From Helianthus annuus (lineage: Eukaryota > Streptophyta > Magnoliopsida > Asterales > Asteraceae): DNA of 64,000 nucleotides. The stretch lies in contig NC_035433.2 in assembly GCF_002127325.2 (NCBI RefSeq), forward strand, positions 78,992,079 to 79,056,078, given 5' to 3'. Made by a program: the position numbers and the translations under genes. Of this stretch, positions 56,601 to 64,000 are shown piece by piece. The notes under the pieces are model-generated. The model was not told the DNA's origin, searched no databases, and saw only the letters and a list, made by a program, of their open reading frames with translations. Within the stretch, counting starts at the first letter, position 1. Each line of letters opens with the position of its first letter.

Positions 56601-58208
56601 AAGTGCCAGAATGGCAGTATGTCCCTTTCGTAAACATTTCTGCGCCTTTAAGAAAGAGATGATGCCAACCACAGCACCACTCTTGTCACCTTGAACTTCG
56701 AGGGGTTCTTGACTGGAGCGAGGAATACGAATAACTTTTTCTTTGCATAAGATCTCCGCGTGATGTTGGGATAACCAATCCATACCGATGACGACGTCGA
56801 AACTACCCAAAACTATGGGTATGAGATCAATCGAGAAAGTCTGACCCGCTAGAACAATACTACAACCCTTGACTACCTGTGCGGCTTCTACACTTTTACC
56901 ATTGGCTAGTTCTACGACGCGTTTGGTGTCTAGGGGTATTGGTGTTCGTTTTAATAATTTACCCATTTTCAATGACATATAGCTTGTATCAGCACCCGAA
57001 TCAAATAAGACAGTAACATAAATATCGTCGAGAAGAAACTTACCCATAACCACATTGGGATCATTCACTGCGTCACCCCGACCTAGCACAAAAGCACGAC
57101 CCCGAGCTTCGTTGCCATTGTTGTTGTTGTTTCCCCCGTTATTGTTGTTATTGTTCCCGTTGCCCTGATTGTTGTTGTTGTTGTTCTGGTTCCTGTTTAG
57201 CTGAGGGCAGTGTCTCTTGATGTGACCTTCAGCACCACAATTATAGCACCCCTTGTTGCCCTGTTGCTGATTCTGCTGTGCCGGTGGCTGCTGCTGATCC
57301 TGATTCGCAGGACGAGGGCTTCTACAGTCTTTGGCCTCGTGACCCATCTTGAGGCATCTTTGACAACGGCCCCTGTTACACTGGCCGCTGTGGTGCCTGT
57401 TGCAGTTGTTACACTTTGGAAGGTTTCCGCGATATCCACCCTGCCTGTGGCTACCTGACGACTGCTGGTTAGGGCTTTGATAGTTGCCAGTCTTTCGCTG
57501 CTGATTCTGGGACTGAACCGAAACTGATGCTTTGCTTGAATCCCCCTCCCATTTCCTCTTGTTGTCACTGAGTGTAACGGGAGTAGCTGAAGGAGTGACT
57601 GTAGCAGTAGTGCTGACGCGCTTAGGCAGTTTATTCTGATCCACTGCCTGATCGGTGATGCGATGAGCGAGACGCTGGATTTCCTGGATATTGTCGAGGT
57701 TAGCCGAGGTAACGTGGCTCTGTATTTCTGGTGCCAAACCTTTGAGATACAACTCAATTCGCTTGTATGGAGGGTCCACCATAGTTGGACATAACACAGC
57801 CAACTCATTTGATCTCTTGGTGTAAGCTTCGATTTCCGACCCAACCATTTTCAAGTTATACAACTCGTCCTCCAACTTGTGAATGTCTTCTCTAGTGCAG
57901 TATTCCCTCTTGATCAGTTCTTTGAAATCATTCCAGGGTGTGGCGTTAGCAGCTGCCAACCCTAAGATCTGCACTTGTGCGTTCCACCAAGTGAGCGCAA
58001 TCCCTTCAAGTGTGCCAGTAGCGAACTTCACCCTGCGAGCCTCAGGGCATTCACACATCTCGAAAACTGACTCGAGCTTTTCAAACCAGTGGAGGAGTCC
58101 CACTGCCCCCTCGGTGCCACTGAAGGAATTTGGACGACAGTCCATGAAGTTCTTGAAGGTACACACAGGCTGCTGCGCGTGTTGACCTATTGTGTACGAA
58201 TAGGACAA
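53643..58208 (-). CDS. Gypsy-2 gag-pol polyprotein
   Basis: An open frame of 1521 codons without stops. Domains by residue: gag core about 15-190 ([10 protein letters not shown] at 71); CCHC knuckles [14 protein letters not shown] (282-295) and [14 protein letters not shown] (321-334) after a variant [12 protein letters not shown]; Asn-rich linker 340-366; aspartic protease DSGA (403-406); reverse transcriptase about 590-780 with catalytic FIDD (738-741); RNase H YCDAS (884-888) and TDHRSLEHI (947-955); integrase with CLTC zinc cysteines (1111, 1114) and catalytic Asp1144, Asp1205, Glu1241, the last two exactly 35 residues apart; and a C-terminal chromodomain-like part (about 1438-1487, [14 protein letters not shown]). 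It copies element RNA to DNA and inserts it. The first 8 residues are probably intron translation, with the true start at 58364. Confidence 0.95.
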   Translation of the reverse strand: MSYSYTIGQHAQQPVCTFKNFMDCRPNSFSGTEGAVGLLHWFEKLESVFEMCECPEARRVKFATGTLEGIALTWWNAQVQILGLAAANATPWNDFKELIKREYCTREDIHKLEDELYNLKMVGSEIEAYTKRSNELAVLCPTMVDPPYKRIELYLKGLAPEIQSHVTSANLDNIQEIQRLAHRITDQAVDQNKLPKRVSTTATVTPSATPVTLSDNKRKWEGDSSKASVSVQSQNQQRKTGNYQSPNQQSSGSHRQGGYRGNLPKCNNCNRHHSGQCNRGRCQRCLKMGHEAKDCRSPRPANQDQQQPPAQQNQQQGNKGCYNCGAEGHIKRHCPQLNRNQNNNNNNQGNGNNNNNNGGNNNNNGNEARGRAFVLGRGDAVNDPNVVMGKFLLDDIYVTVLFDSGADTSYMSLKMGKLLKRTPIPLDTKRVVELANGKSVEAAQVVKGCSIVLAGQTFSIDLIPIVLGSFDVVIGMDWLSQHHAEILCKEKVIRIPRSSQEPLEVQGDKSGAVVGIISFLKAQKCLRKGHTAILALVTDASAKVKKLEDIPVVRDFPQVFPEDLPGLPPHRQVEFQIELAPGAAPIARAPYRLAPTELEELSKQLQELLEKGFIRPSSSPWGAPVLFVKKKDGTFRMCIDYRELNKVTVKNRYPLPRIDDLFDQLQGSCYYSKIDLRSGYHQLRVRDEDVSKTAFRTRYGHYEFLVMPFGLTNAPAVFMDLMNRVCKPYLDKFVIVFIDDILIYSKSQEEHEQHLRLILELLRKEQLYAKFSKCDFWLHEVHFLGHVVNKDGIHVDPSKVDSIRNWPAPRTPTEIRQFLGLAGYYRRFIKDFSKIAQPLTMLTQKGVVYRWGNTQETAFQYLKDRLCSAPILSLPEGTDDFVVYCDASIQGLGCVLMQRDKVIAYASRQLKVHERNYTTHDLELGAVVFALKIWRHYLYGTRCTIYTDHRSLEHILKQKDLNMRQRRWVELPNDYECAIKYHPGKANVVADALSRKDTLPRRVRALQLTIQSSLPAQIRTAQMEALKPENVKAEALRGSRQRMEQKEDGAYYVTGRIWVPLYGGLRELVMDEAHKSRYSVHPGSDKMYHDISTTYWWPSMKAHIATYVGKCLTCARVKVEYQKPAGLLQQPKIPQWKWEEISMDFVTGLPRSQRGNDTIWVIVDRLTKSAHFLPIKETDKFSTLADVYLKEVVSRHGVPTSIISDRDARFTSELWQAMHKSFGSRLDMSTAYHPQTDGQSERTIQTLEDMLRACVIDFGNGWEKHLPLVEFSYNNSYHTSIQAAPFEALYGRKCRSPLCWAEVGDSQITGPEIVVDATEKIAQIRQRMAAARDRQKAYADKRRKPLEFQVGDRVLLKVSPWKGVVRFGKRGKLNPRYVGPFEILEKIGKVAYKLNLPAELGAVHNVFHVSNLKKCLSDETLIIPFKELTIDERLQFVEEPVEITDRDVKILKHKRIPLVRVRWNSQRGPEYTWEREDQMKEKYPQLFETNATTTEAEATTTEFRDEIPNQRGDDVTPQENQ

Positions 58209-58276
58209 AGTTAAATACGAGAATTATTGTAGGATCTAAAGATCCTAGTGTGTGTGTATACTGCAGGGTATACTAC
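58187..58276 (-). other. Putative 90-bp intron in gypsy-2 gag
   Basis: The minus strand has donor CAG/GTAGTA at 58276 and acceptor ACAATAG/GTC at 58187. Splicing joins an upstream ATG exon (58364-58277, MARRINMTQAQLEALVQAQV...) in phase to [16 protein letters not shown]. Unspliced, the upstream frame meets a TAG within the segment. At 90 bp it is near the short end for plant introns. It could instead be a small insertion that damages gag. Confidence 0.45.
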
Positions 58277-58364
58277 CTGCTTGAGCAGCTGCAAGTGCCG
58301 CAGCAACTTGAGCCTGAACAAGAGCCTCTAGCTGGGCTTGAGTCATGTTGATTCTTCTGGCCAT
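58277..58364 (-). CDS. Putative first exon of gypsy-2 gag
   Basis: 29 codons plus one base, starting at the ATG 58364 and reading MARRINMTQAQLEALVQAQV followed by an Ala/Gln-rich helix to AAAQAG. Gags of this lineage commonly start with such an Ala/Gln-rich helical segment before the [13 protein letters not shown] block, which supports linkage to the main frame. About 300 bp of leader separates it from the PBS. Confidence 0.5.
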
Positions 58365-58670
58365 TGATCTTCATATCAAAGGCAACATAAGTGAGAAAGG
58401 TTCGCGAATAGTGCGATGACAGAAGAGTGTAAGCACGCAAACGTTCTCAAGCATTAACATGTAGTGAGCAAGTAATGTAAGCATACTACGAGCAAGTTTC
58501 TAGGCAGTTCTAGCAAGCAGGTAATAAACATAAACCTTATTACCTAGGATGTTGAGTCTTGCACGTGGAGCGAAGCGTCGTTGTGGATCGTTGAGAGCAC
58601 TGTTCTGGTTATAGTCTGGTTTTAATAAAAACGTTTTCCCCATATTAAAACCAAGTTCTCTATAACCAAT

Positions 58671-58683
58671 GGCTCTGATACCA
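58671..58683 (-). other. Gypsy-2 primer-binding site
   Basis: The complement of TGGTATCAGAGCC, matching initiator tRNA-Met, three bases inside the 5' LTR. Confidence 0.95.
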
Positions 58684-58686
58684 ATC

Positions 58687-60956
58687 TGTCACACCCCCAA
58701 AATCCACCTGCGGAGTATCACCGCTTGGGAGCGTGACTGACCAGGATCAAGCCACCAATCATATTGAACATGTAATTAATATTAAGTAAAATAAATGTAA
58801 ACCATCCATCCAATACGATAGGTGTTCAAAACATAACCATAGTTTCAAAGTGTAGCGGAAGCATAGTAAATAATCCAACAATAGTTAATAGTTTTAAATG
58901 TCATAATAGTTCAACGTAGAAACCACGATCCTTGTCCACAACGACCCGCTTCTCCAGTGCAAGCTCCAAGTACCTAACGATCTGCAAGGCATGTAACAGA
59001 ATGATCAACAAACTAGTTGAGCGAGTTCACAGTAAGTAAGTGCGTAACAGTAAGTAACGGGTGGCTCTACTGGGCCAATAGTAAGTTATACAGGTGGGGG
59101 CTTCCCATGTTATGTGACCACTAGACTATTCGTATCAACTACTCGTATCATCCCTGTTCTTCATCCGAGAACAGTAGCGCGTATGGGGTGTGCGTAGGTT
59201 TTACGCACGTATCCTTCACAACCGAGGATAGAAGTAAGTAATGCGTACACGTAGGTTTTACGTGCGTGCCTGACATCCGAGGCAGTAATTGGCATATGAC
59301 CACGTAGGTGTTATCCTAACCTACGGAACCGTCCTGACATCCGAGGACCATGGTAGGTGATAGTCTAGGAAAAGCATATATACGTTCTTAGTCAATGGTA
59401 ACCTTTATCCCATTCCCACGACCCGGGAATGCCATGCCTTAGTAGGAGTGTGAACTCACCTTGGTTTGCTCGGTATGCTAGGTTATGCACTCACAAGTAA
59501 ATAAATCAAGTCCTATTGTATGCACGTATAACAAATCAGTTCATGTTCGAAATGATACGCATGTAATCTAATGTCACATAGTGCTTGATAGTCAATATCA
59601 TGTATAAATCATGTATCACATAACAGTTAACCCCTTCATACAATTCACTTAGTTCATATGAACATTTACAGAATCATGCACCTCTCAAAAACTCAGACAA
59701 GTATGGGGGGGAGGTCTCCCCTGTTCAAAACTCGGATAGCACATGTATCATCATACAACCTCAGGTATTAAATCAACATACAAACTCAGACATGGGTGAT
59801 CATGCTTAAACTCGGTCCATTGGATAGTTAATTAAACTCGGTCCAATGATTTGTCCTTAAACTCGGACCAACAAGTTACCCTAAACTCGGCCCAATTAAA
59901 CTCGGACAATAGACATTTCAATTAAACTCGGACCAATACTTAACATAATAAACTCGGACAAGGTCAATTTATTTAAACTCGGACCAAAGTGGTCCAATTA
60001 AACTCGGGCATCTTCAATCTATTTAAACTCGGACCAAGGTAGTCCAATTATACTCGGACCATTACAATTCAATTATACTCGGACCATTACCAATCAATTA
60101 TACTCGGACCACCTCAATTCATTAAACTCGGACCAAGTTAGTTCCTTAAACTCGGTCCAACCAAGTATCATTAAGTTCGGACCAAATCAAATATCATTAA
60201 ACTCGGATCATGTTATACATATTAAACTCAGACAGTCAGACAATCAATAACATGAATTCCAATACAGGAGACGATCATATCAGTTACGTTCTTATACGAC
60301 ACAACCCTAACTCATACATTTTCACAAGAACTGTTCAATTAACAATCGTCCATTCATCATATCTAGCATCTTAAATCATCAAGAGGATCGATTATACGAT
60401 TAACACATCATCACAATCAGAATAATCATAATCAATTTAAAGTACAGAACCATCAAATCAAAGCTAGGGTTTACAAGAATTCACAAGAATCAAGAATTGA
60501 AAACAATCAAATAATAACAATTAATCACAACAATGATTAAACAATTACCTTGTGATGATCCTAGTGAAAGAGTAATCAAGAGTGATGATTTTCTTGTGCC
60601 AAATGATTTGGTGATGATGCTTGCTAGAGGATTAGAGAGTTACAAGTACGTGCTTTGGATTTGTGTGCAAATGATTAGTGAAATGAGGTTAGGGTTAAGT
60701 ATCTAGGATTTCACTAATTACACTCTACCTCCCTAAGTATTATATTTTACACATGCACACCATCTCATAACTATTTCATAGTTCCACCACCAAGTTTACA
60801 CATTTGACAAGTTTCACAAATAACAAACAACTATGCACAATCAAACAATCAAAACGTATATAATTTCATGGCAACCAAATGTGCAAATAAACGACTAGTC
60901 AATACATGATCGTGCAATAAATACGAAATCGAATCTTGGAAATTCGAGTTGTCACA
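58687..60956 (-). repeat. Gypsy-2 5' LTR
   Basis: 2270 bp, one base shorter than its partner and nearly identical, followed by TTTGG. The ACTCGGACC array is at 59710-60240. As the 5' LTR it would hold the active promoter; I could not assign a single TATA box with confidence. Confidence 0.95.
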
Positions 60957-61414
60957 TTTGGGTCCGGCTGGTCTTACACATTGCACCAGGGAAGGTCTTT
61001 GTCTTTCTCTTTCAGAAGTAGTGTGCGATTGTTCAATCCACGTCAAGGCATCCGCACACCTGGTTGGTTTGTTCAACAAGCACATTTTCTTCAATCACAC
61101 CGCGAAGAAATGTACACTGCACGTTCATTTTGTTAATTTTGAGCTTCAGACGTGCTGCAGGTGCGTACATTTTGATTTGAATCTATCCCGGGGACCCGAT
61201 CAAAGCCTTGAACAATCACACTTTTGGAATGATTTTTCATTTTGTCGAAGGTGTTCAATTTCTTTCGACAGGCAATTCTATCTTCCTTTGTTTTTCTCTC
61301 CATCAAAGGCAACAATTTCTTATGTCGCCTATCTTGTGCAAGGACGCTCCACTATCAATAATCTTACGACTATCGAAAGTTCCTCCTGGAACATCCTACA
61401 CATTCACTCAGAGA
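60957..61414 (-). pseudogene. Copia-B protease and RT remnants
   Basis: Right to left: IIDSGASLHKIGDIR (about 61370-61325), an aspartic protease active site DSGA still readable; ERKTKEDRIACRKKLNTFDK in a shifted frame; then ENVLVEQTNQV (about 61085) and a stretch ending QCVRPAGPK at the gypsy-2 edge. It matches Copia-D 33350-33950. Integrase is missing between protease and RT, as in Copia-D. Confidence 0.7.
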
Positions 61415-62856
61415 TTAGTTGGAGAGGGGGACCCAAGCCTTCATAGACTTGGGTTGCCCCTGAGAATCAAAAAATGTAATTTCAATTTCTTGAAGGTCCT
61501 TAAATTTCAAGCCTCCCCCTGAATCCTCACCTGTTTTCGGTTTCCAAGCTTGTTTCCGTTTACCGGATTGTGTATTATTTACAGATTTAGATATCTCTGG
61601 TTTTAACGGTTGTGACAAAATTGGTTTCCTTTTAACAGTTTCTGGTTTTAAAGCCTTTTCAATCACCTTCACATTTTGACGCCGTTGTTTTGTTTCCTGT
61701 TCTTTAACAGTGCGTTTCTCAGTTTTTGATGACACAGGACGACGTTGTGAGTGACCTTGTTCAGAGGGGGCTCTTTCAACAAAATTTGGTTTGGGCGAGT
61801 TTGTGCAGTCTTTAATGATGTGCCCAAACTTCCCACATTTGAAACAAGTTCTCCTTTCAACAAACTTAGGAGAATCTGATCGATGACCTGACGTAGAAGT
61901 TGTAGATCCAGAGGTACTAGCTTTACACCCATTTGTGCGTTGAGTGTAATTGTTATCACTATTACGTTTCAAAATGTTAACTTTTTGAACAAAATCGGTA
62001 TTTGACTTATTTCAAAAGTCTCCACTTTATCAGTACCCTTGGAGGCCACAAATTTAACGTCTTTGCATTTCTTCTTGTAACGAGCTCCTTTTGTTTCAAA
62101 TTTTGATTGAGAAACGTTAGGCTTTTGAGCTCGCCTTTCTGGTTGTTTACCCTTAGAAGCAATAGGTTGTTGCTTTGTTGGTGATTTTTGATTTCCAAAT
62201 TGTTTCCTGATTTCAGCTTTTGGAATTGGGTCACATTGAGTTACAATGAGTCCTGGAATTGTCTTTCCCAAAAATTTGTTTGTATTATCTTCAAAAACTT
62301 TATCAATCGAAGATTGATTGACGTTTTTGAATGGAAAATCTTTTTCTGAATAAATTTTACTATCACCGACTAAAGTATACAACAAGTTATTGCTCTTAAC
62401 AGCAGACACACATTCCTTGTCATCTTTGACATCCTTAACAGGATCTATCACTTGCTTGGCAACAGGTTGCACGACATGAGTAGGAGGATCACAAAGAATA
62501 TGATTCTCAATTGGAATGTCTACTCCTTTTGTCTCATCAAGTGATTCATCCTGGTCATTCACATCTGATTCATCATTTGAAGAATCATAGTCCTCAATGG
62601 TTGGAGGACTTTGATTTGAAGCACATGATGACTTTTCTTTGTTATCAGATGAGCCCTCCGATGAATTGTCCGGTTTGAACCCTAGGCCAGTAGTAACTTC
62701 CTCATAATCAAGAGGCACACTGGGTTCATACCGAGGCATATCCTCTTCATCGGGCATTTTGGTATAGTTGTGTCTCAAAGGGGGTGGACACGCCTTATAC
62801 CCAACGCCTTTTCTTTTCCCTTTTTGCTGTTGAACGTCAATGATGTGATCAAGCAC
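61415..62856 (-). pseudogene. Copia-B gag, C-terminal half
   Basis: Segment 62856-61969 (295 codons) shows YKACPPPLRHNY, MPDEEDMPRYEPSVPLD, an acidic stretch, LLYTLVGDSKIYSEKDFPF and NVNQSSIDKVFEDNTNKFLG. A frame change near 61970 leads to 185 codons (61972-61415) with a knuckle CFKCGKFGHIIKDC (about residues 44-57) and a C-terminus ITFFDSQGQPKSMKAWVPLSN-like end (KSMKAWVPLSN). This is the best-preserved example of the gag end in the window and serves as the reference for Copia-A and -D. Confidence 0.8.
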
Positions 62857-62859
62857 AAA

Positions 62860-64000
62860 TCAGGAGTTAGAATAACTCTCCAATTTGAGCTTGATTGCAT
62901 CATGCTCGCATTTGGCAATGGCTAGTTCCTTTCTGGTTTCCTCAACAATGTTAATGTAATCGTTAATACTAACTTGTTTATGATAAACAACTTTGTTCAA
63001 TTCGGAAACACTTTTCTTTAGGGTTTCAATTACAGATTTAAATTCCTTTTCGTTTCGAACTAAAGCCTTGTTTGCCTCTTTGCACTTTGACAGTTCAATA
63101 ACCAAACATTGATTGTGACTATGAACCGTTTCGGATGCAAGCTTCAAATCAGCACATTTAAGTTTCATATCAGCACAATCACTACATATGCTAGGAGTTT
63201 CAGATTTTACCTAACTTGTAGAAGCTGTGACATTAGCCATAAAGGCAGTTTGAGAAGAGAAAGATCCATCTTCAGTGAGAATCTTCTCCATTTCTTCTGA
63301 TGTAGCATCAACTTTCTTGATTAAGTCAGATTTTTGACATTTCATCTCCTTGGCATCATTTGACAAACTATCAGCTTCAGAATCCATTCCCTCCTTGACG
63401 TCCGATTCTAAACTGTAATCACTCACACCTGAGCCATCTTCATCAGTACTGCCACTATATCCTGAACTGTCATCATTTCCCGAAGATTCACCATCATTAA
63501 CATTCTTGACAATTTCAGCATGAAACGCAGTTATTGTTTGATCACCGTTTCCCAACTGTATGGCCGGGCCACAATCGACACTTGGATCGAATTGACGTTG
63601 TGTTGTGGAAACTTGAGGTTGAGGTTGGTGTTTAGATTGCGAAAGATAAGCACTTTTATTGAACTGTGGAAACTGAGATGAGCTTGTATTTGATACAAAC
63701 GCCGTTTGAAGCTTCGGTTGCTGAATGGAACTAGAACTAGCTGAAGGACCAAAACCCGGCAAATACATTTCTGTGTTTTGAGTAGGTGCAATCCTTTTAG
63801 CTTTCCGAATTTCCTCTTCATTCTTGTGTTCCAACTTCTGAATGAATTCATAGATATTAACATTGACAGCATCTAGAACGCCCGTATGCTTTAAAAGCTC
63901 AATGAATGGGCTCCACTTTGGAGGTAGAGCATCAGCAAACCGTGCTATTATTTCCTATTGAGATGCAAGAACACCAAAATAATACATTTCACTCATCAAA
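62860..64000 (-). pseudogene. Copia-B gag, middle part, lacking first knuckle
   Basis: Segment 63834-63211 (207 codons) has MEHKNEEEIRKAKRIAPTQN, QTAFVSNTSS, CGPAIQLGNGDQTITAFHAE and an acidic Ser/Asp stretch. Segment 63168-62860 is a coiled coil (KLKCADLKLASETVHSHNQC, then KEFKSVIETLKKSVSELNK). Compared with Copia-A, the part between the QTAFV and IQLGN blocks, which holds EDYQQID and the first CCHC knuckle, is absent while the frame stays open. The UBN2-type start lies beyond the window edge; 63835-64000 is its degraded end. Confidence 0.7.

Larger units (their letters stand above)
51296..60956 (-). mobile_element. Gypsy-2, intact Ty3/gypsy chromovirus (Tekay type)
   Basis: A 9661-bp complete element on the minus strand: LTRs of 2271 and 2270 bp, tRNA-Met PBS, one open gag-pol frame, and a polypurine tract. 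TTTGG is duplicated exactly at 51291-51295 and 60957-60961. I count about five differences between the LTRs, near 0.2%, so insertion is recent, on the order of 0.1 million years at usual plant rates. All enzyme motifs are present and the C-terminus has a chromodomain-like segment, placing it with Tekay chromoviruses. It is possibly still active. Confidence 0.95.
48468..64000 (-). mobile_element. Copia-B, partial, split by gypsy-2
   Basis: A minus-strand relative of Copia-A in the same minisatellite. The 3' LTR is 48468-49101. From there rightward come PPT, 3' non-coding region, RNase H remnant (to 51295), gypsy-2 (51296-60956), RT and protease remnants and a long gag that runs to the window edge; the 5' LTR lies beyond it. 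TTTTC precedes the LTR. The duplicate side is outside the window, so this insertion cannot be closed. Confidence 0.75.

Noticed and set aside
57210..57458. Hydrophobic 82-codon plus-strand frame opposite gypsy-2
   Set aside because: Antisense to the Gln/Asn-rich knuckle region of an intact polyprotein; base composition explains the Leu/Val-rich translation.

Overview
The window is repeat-rich plant nuclear DNA, probably from a eudicot of the daisy family (Asteraceae). That placement is inference: the Copia and Ty3/gypsy gag proteins resemble those I associate with lettuce, sunflower and Tanacetum, and the spacers are AT-rich. I find no intact ordinary host gene, no rRNA or tRNA gene and no CRISPR array. 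Almost everything is a stack of nested transposable elements, resolved here from LTR pairs, primer-binding sites (PBS), polypurine tracts (PPT) and target-site duplications (TSD).

Layout. A host minisatellite (834-1005, resuming at 48222-48467) was hit by two related Copia elements, both on the minus strand. Copia-A spans 1006-48221, with LTRs 1006-1599 and 47626-48221 and TSD ATTGT/ATTGC. Copia-B starts at 48468 and runs off the right edge. Copia-A is filled with later material. From the left this is: its RNase H remnant and 3' region; a foldback Mutator-like element (4059-5255, 9-bp TSD); a Helitron (6501-7513) beside a second Helitron end; a broken PIF/Harbinger transposase (about 7840-9310) split by an LTR-like insert; and a nest on the plus strand. 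In that nest Copia-D (about 9960-36508) contains Copia-C (11233-33269, TSD ACAAT). Copia-C in turn contains a minus-strand gypsy element (gypsy-1, 16557-29696) and a short young LTR element (30625-32230, TSD AAAAT). Further right lie the 3' end of Copia-E carrying a 429-bp Mutator-like MITE, a gypsy LTR fragment, a locus joining Harbinger-type 5' exons to a VIN3-like PHD exon (41520-42352), a Helitron end, and then the Copia-A gag, leader, PBS and 5' LTR.

Copia-B contains the only intact coding element: gypsy-2 (51296-60956, TSD TTTGG). It is a Tekay-type chromovirus with near-identical 2.27-kb LTRs and an open 1521-codon gag-pol frame. Its gag appears to start upstream of a 90-bp intron-like segment.

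How the parts relate. All five PBSs match initiator tRNA-Met. Copia-A, -B, -C and -D share an unusually long gag with a coiled coil and up to two widely spaced CCHC knuckles, and no complete Copia pol survives, so these copies depended on helpers. Copia-A, -B, -D and -E share a long 3' non-coding region with repeated GTGAT/ATCAC hairpins. Rough by-eye LTR divergence is about 3% for Copia-A, 2% for Copia-C, 2% for gypsy-1, 0.2% for the short element and 0.2% for gypsy-2. This agrees with the nesting order, except that the decayed Copia-D looks older than its host.
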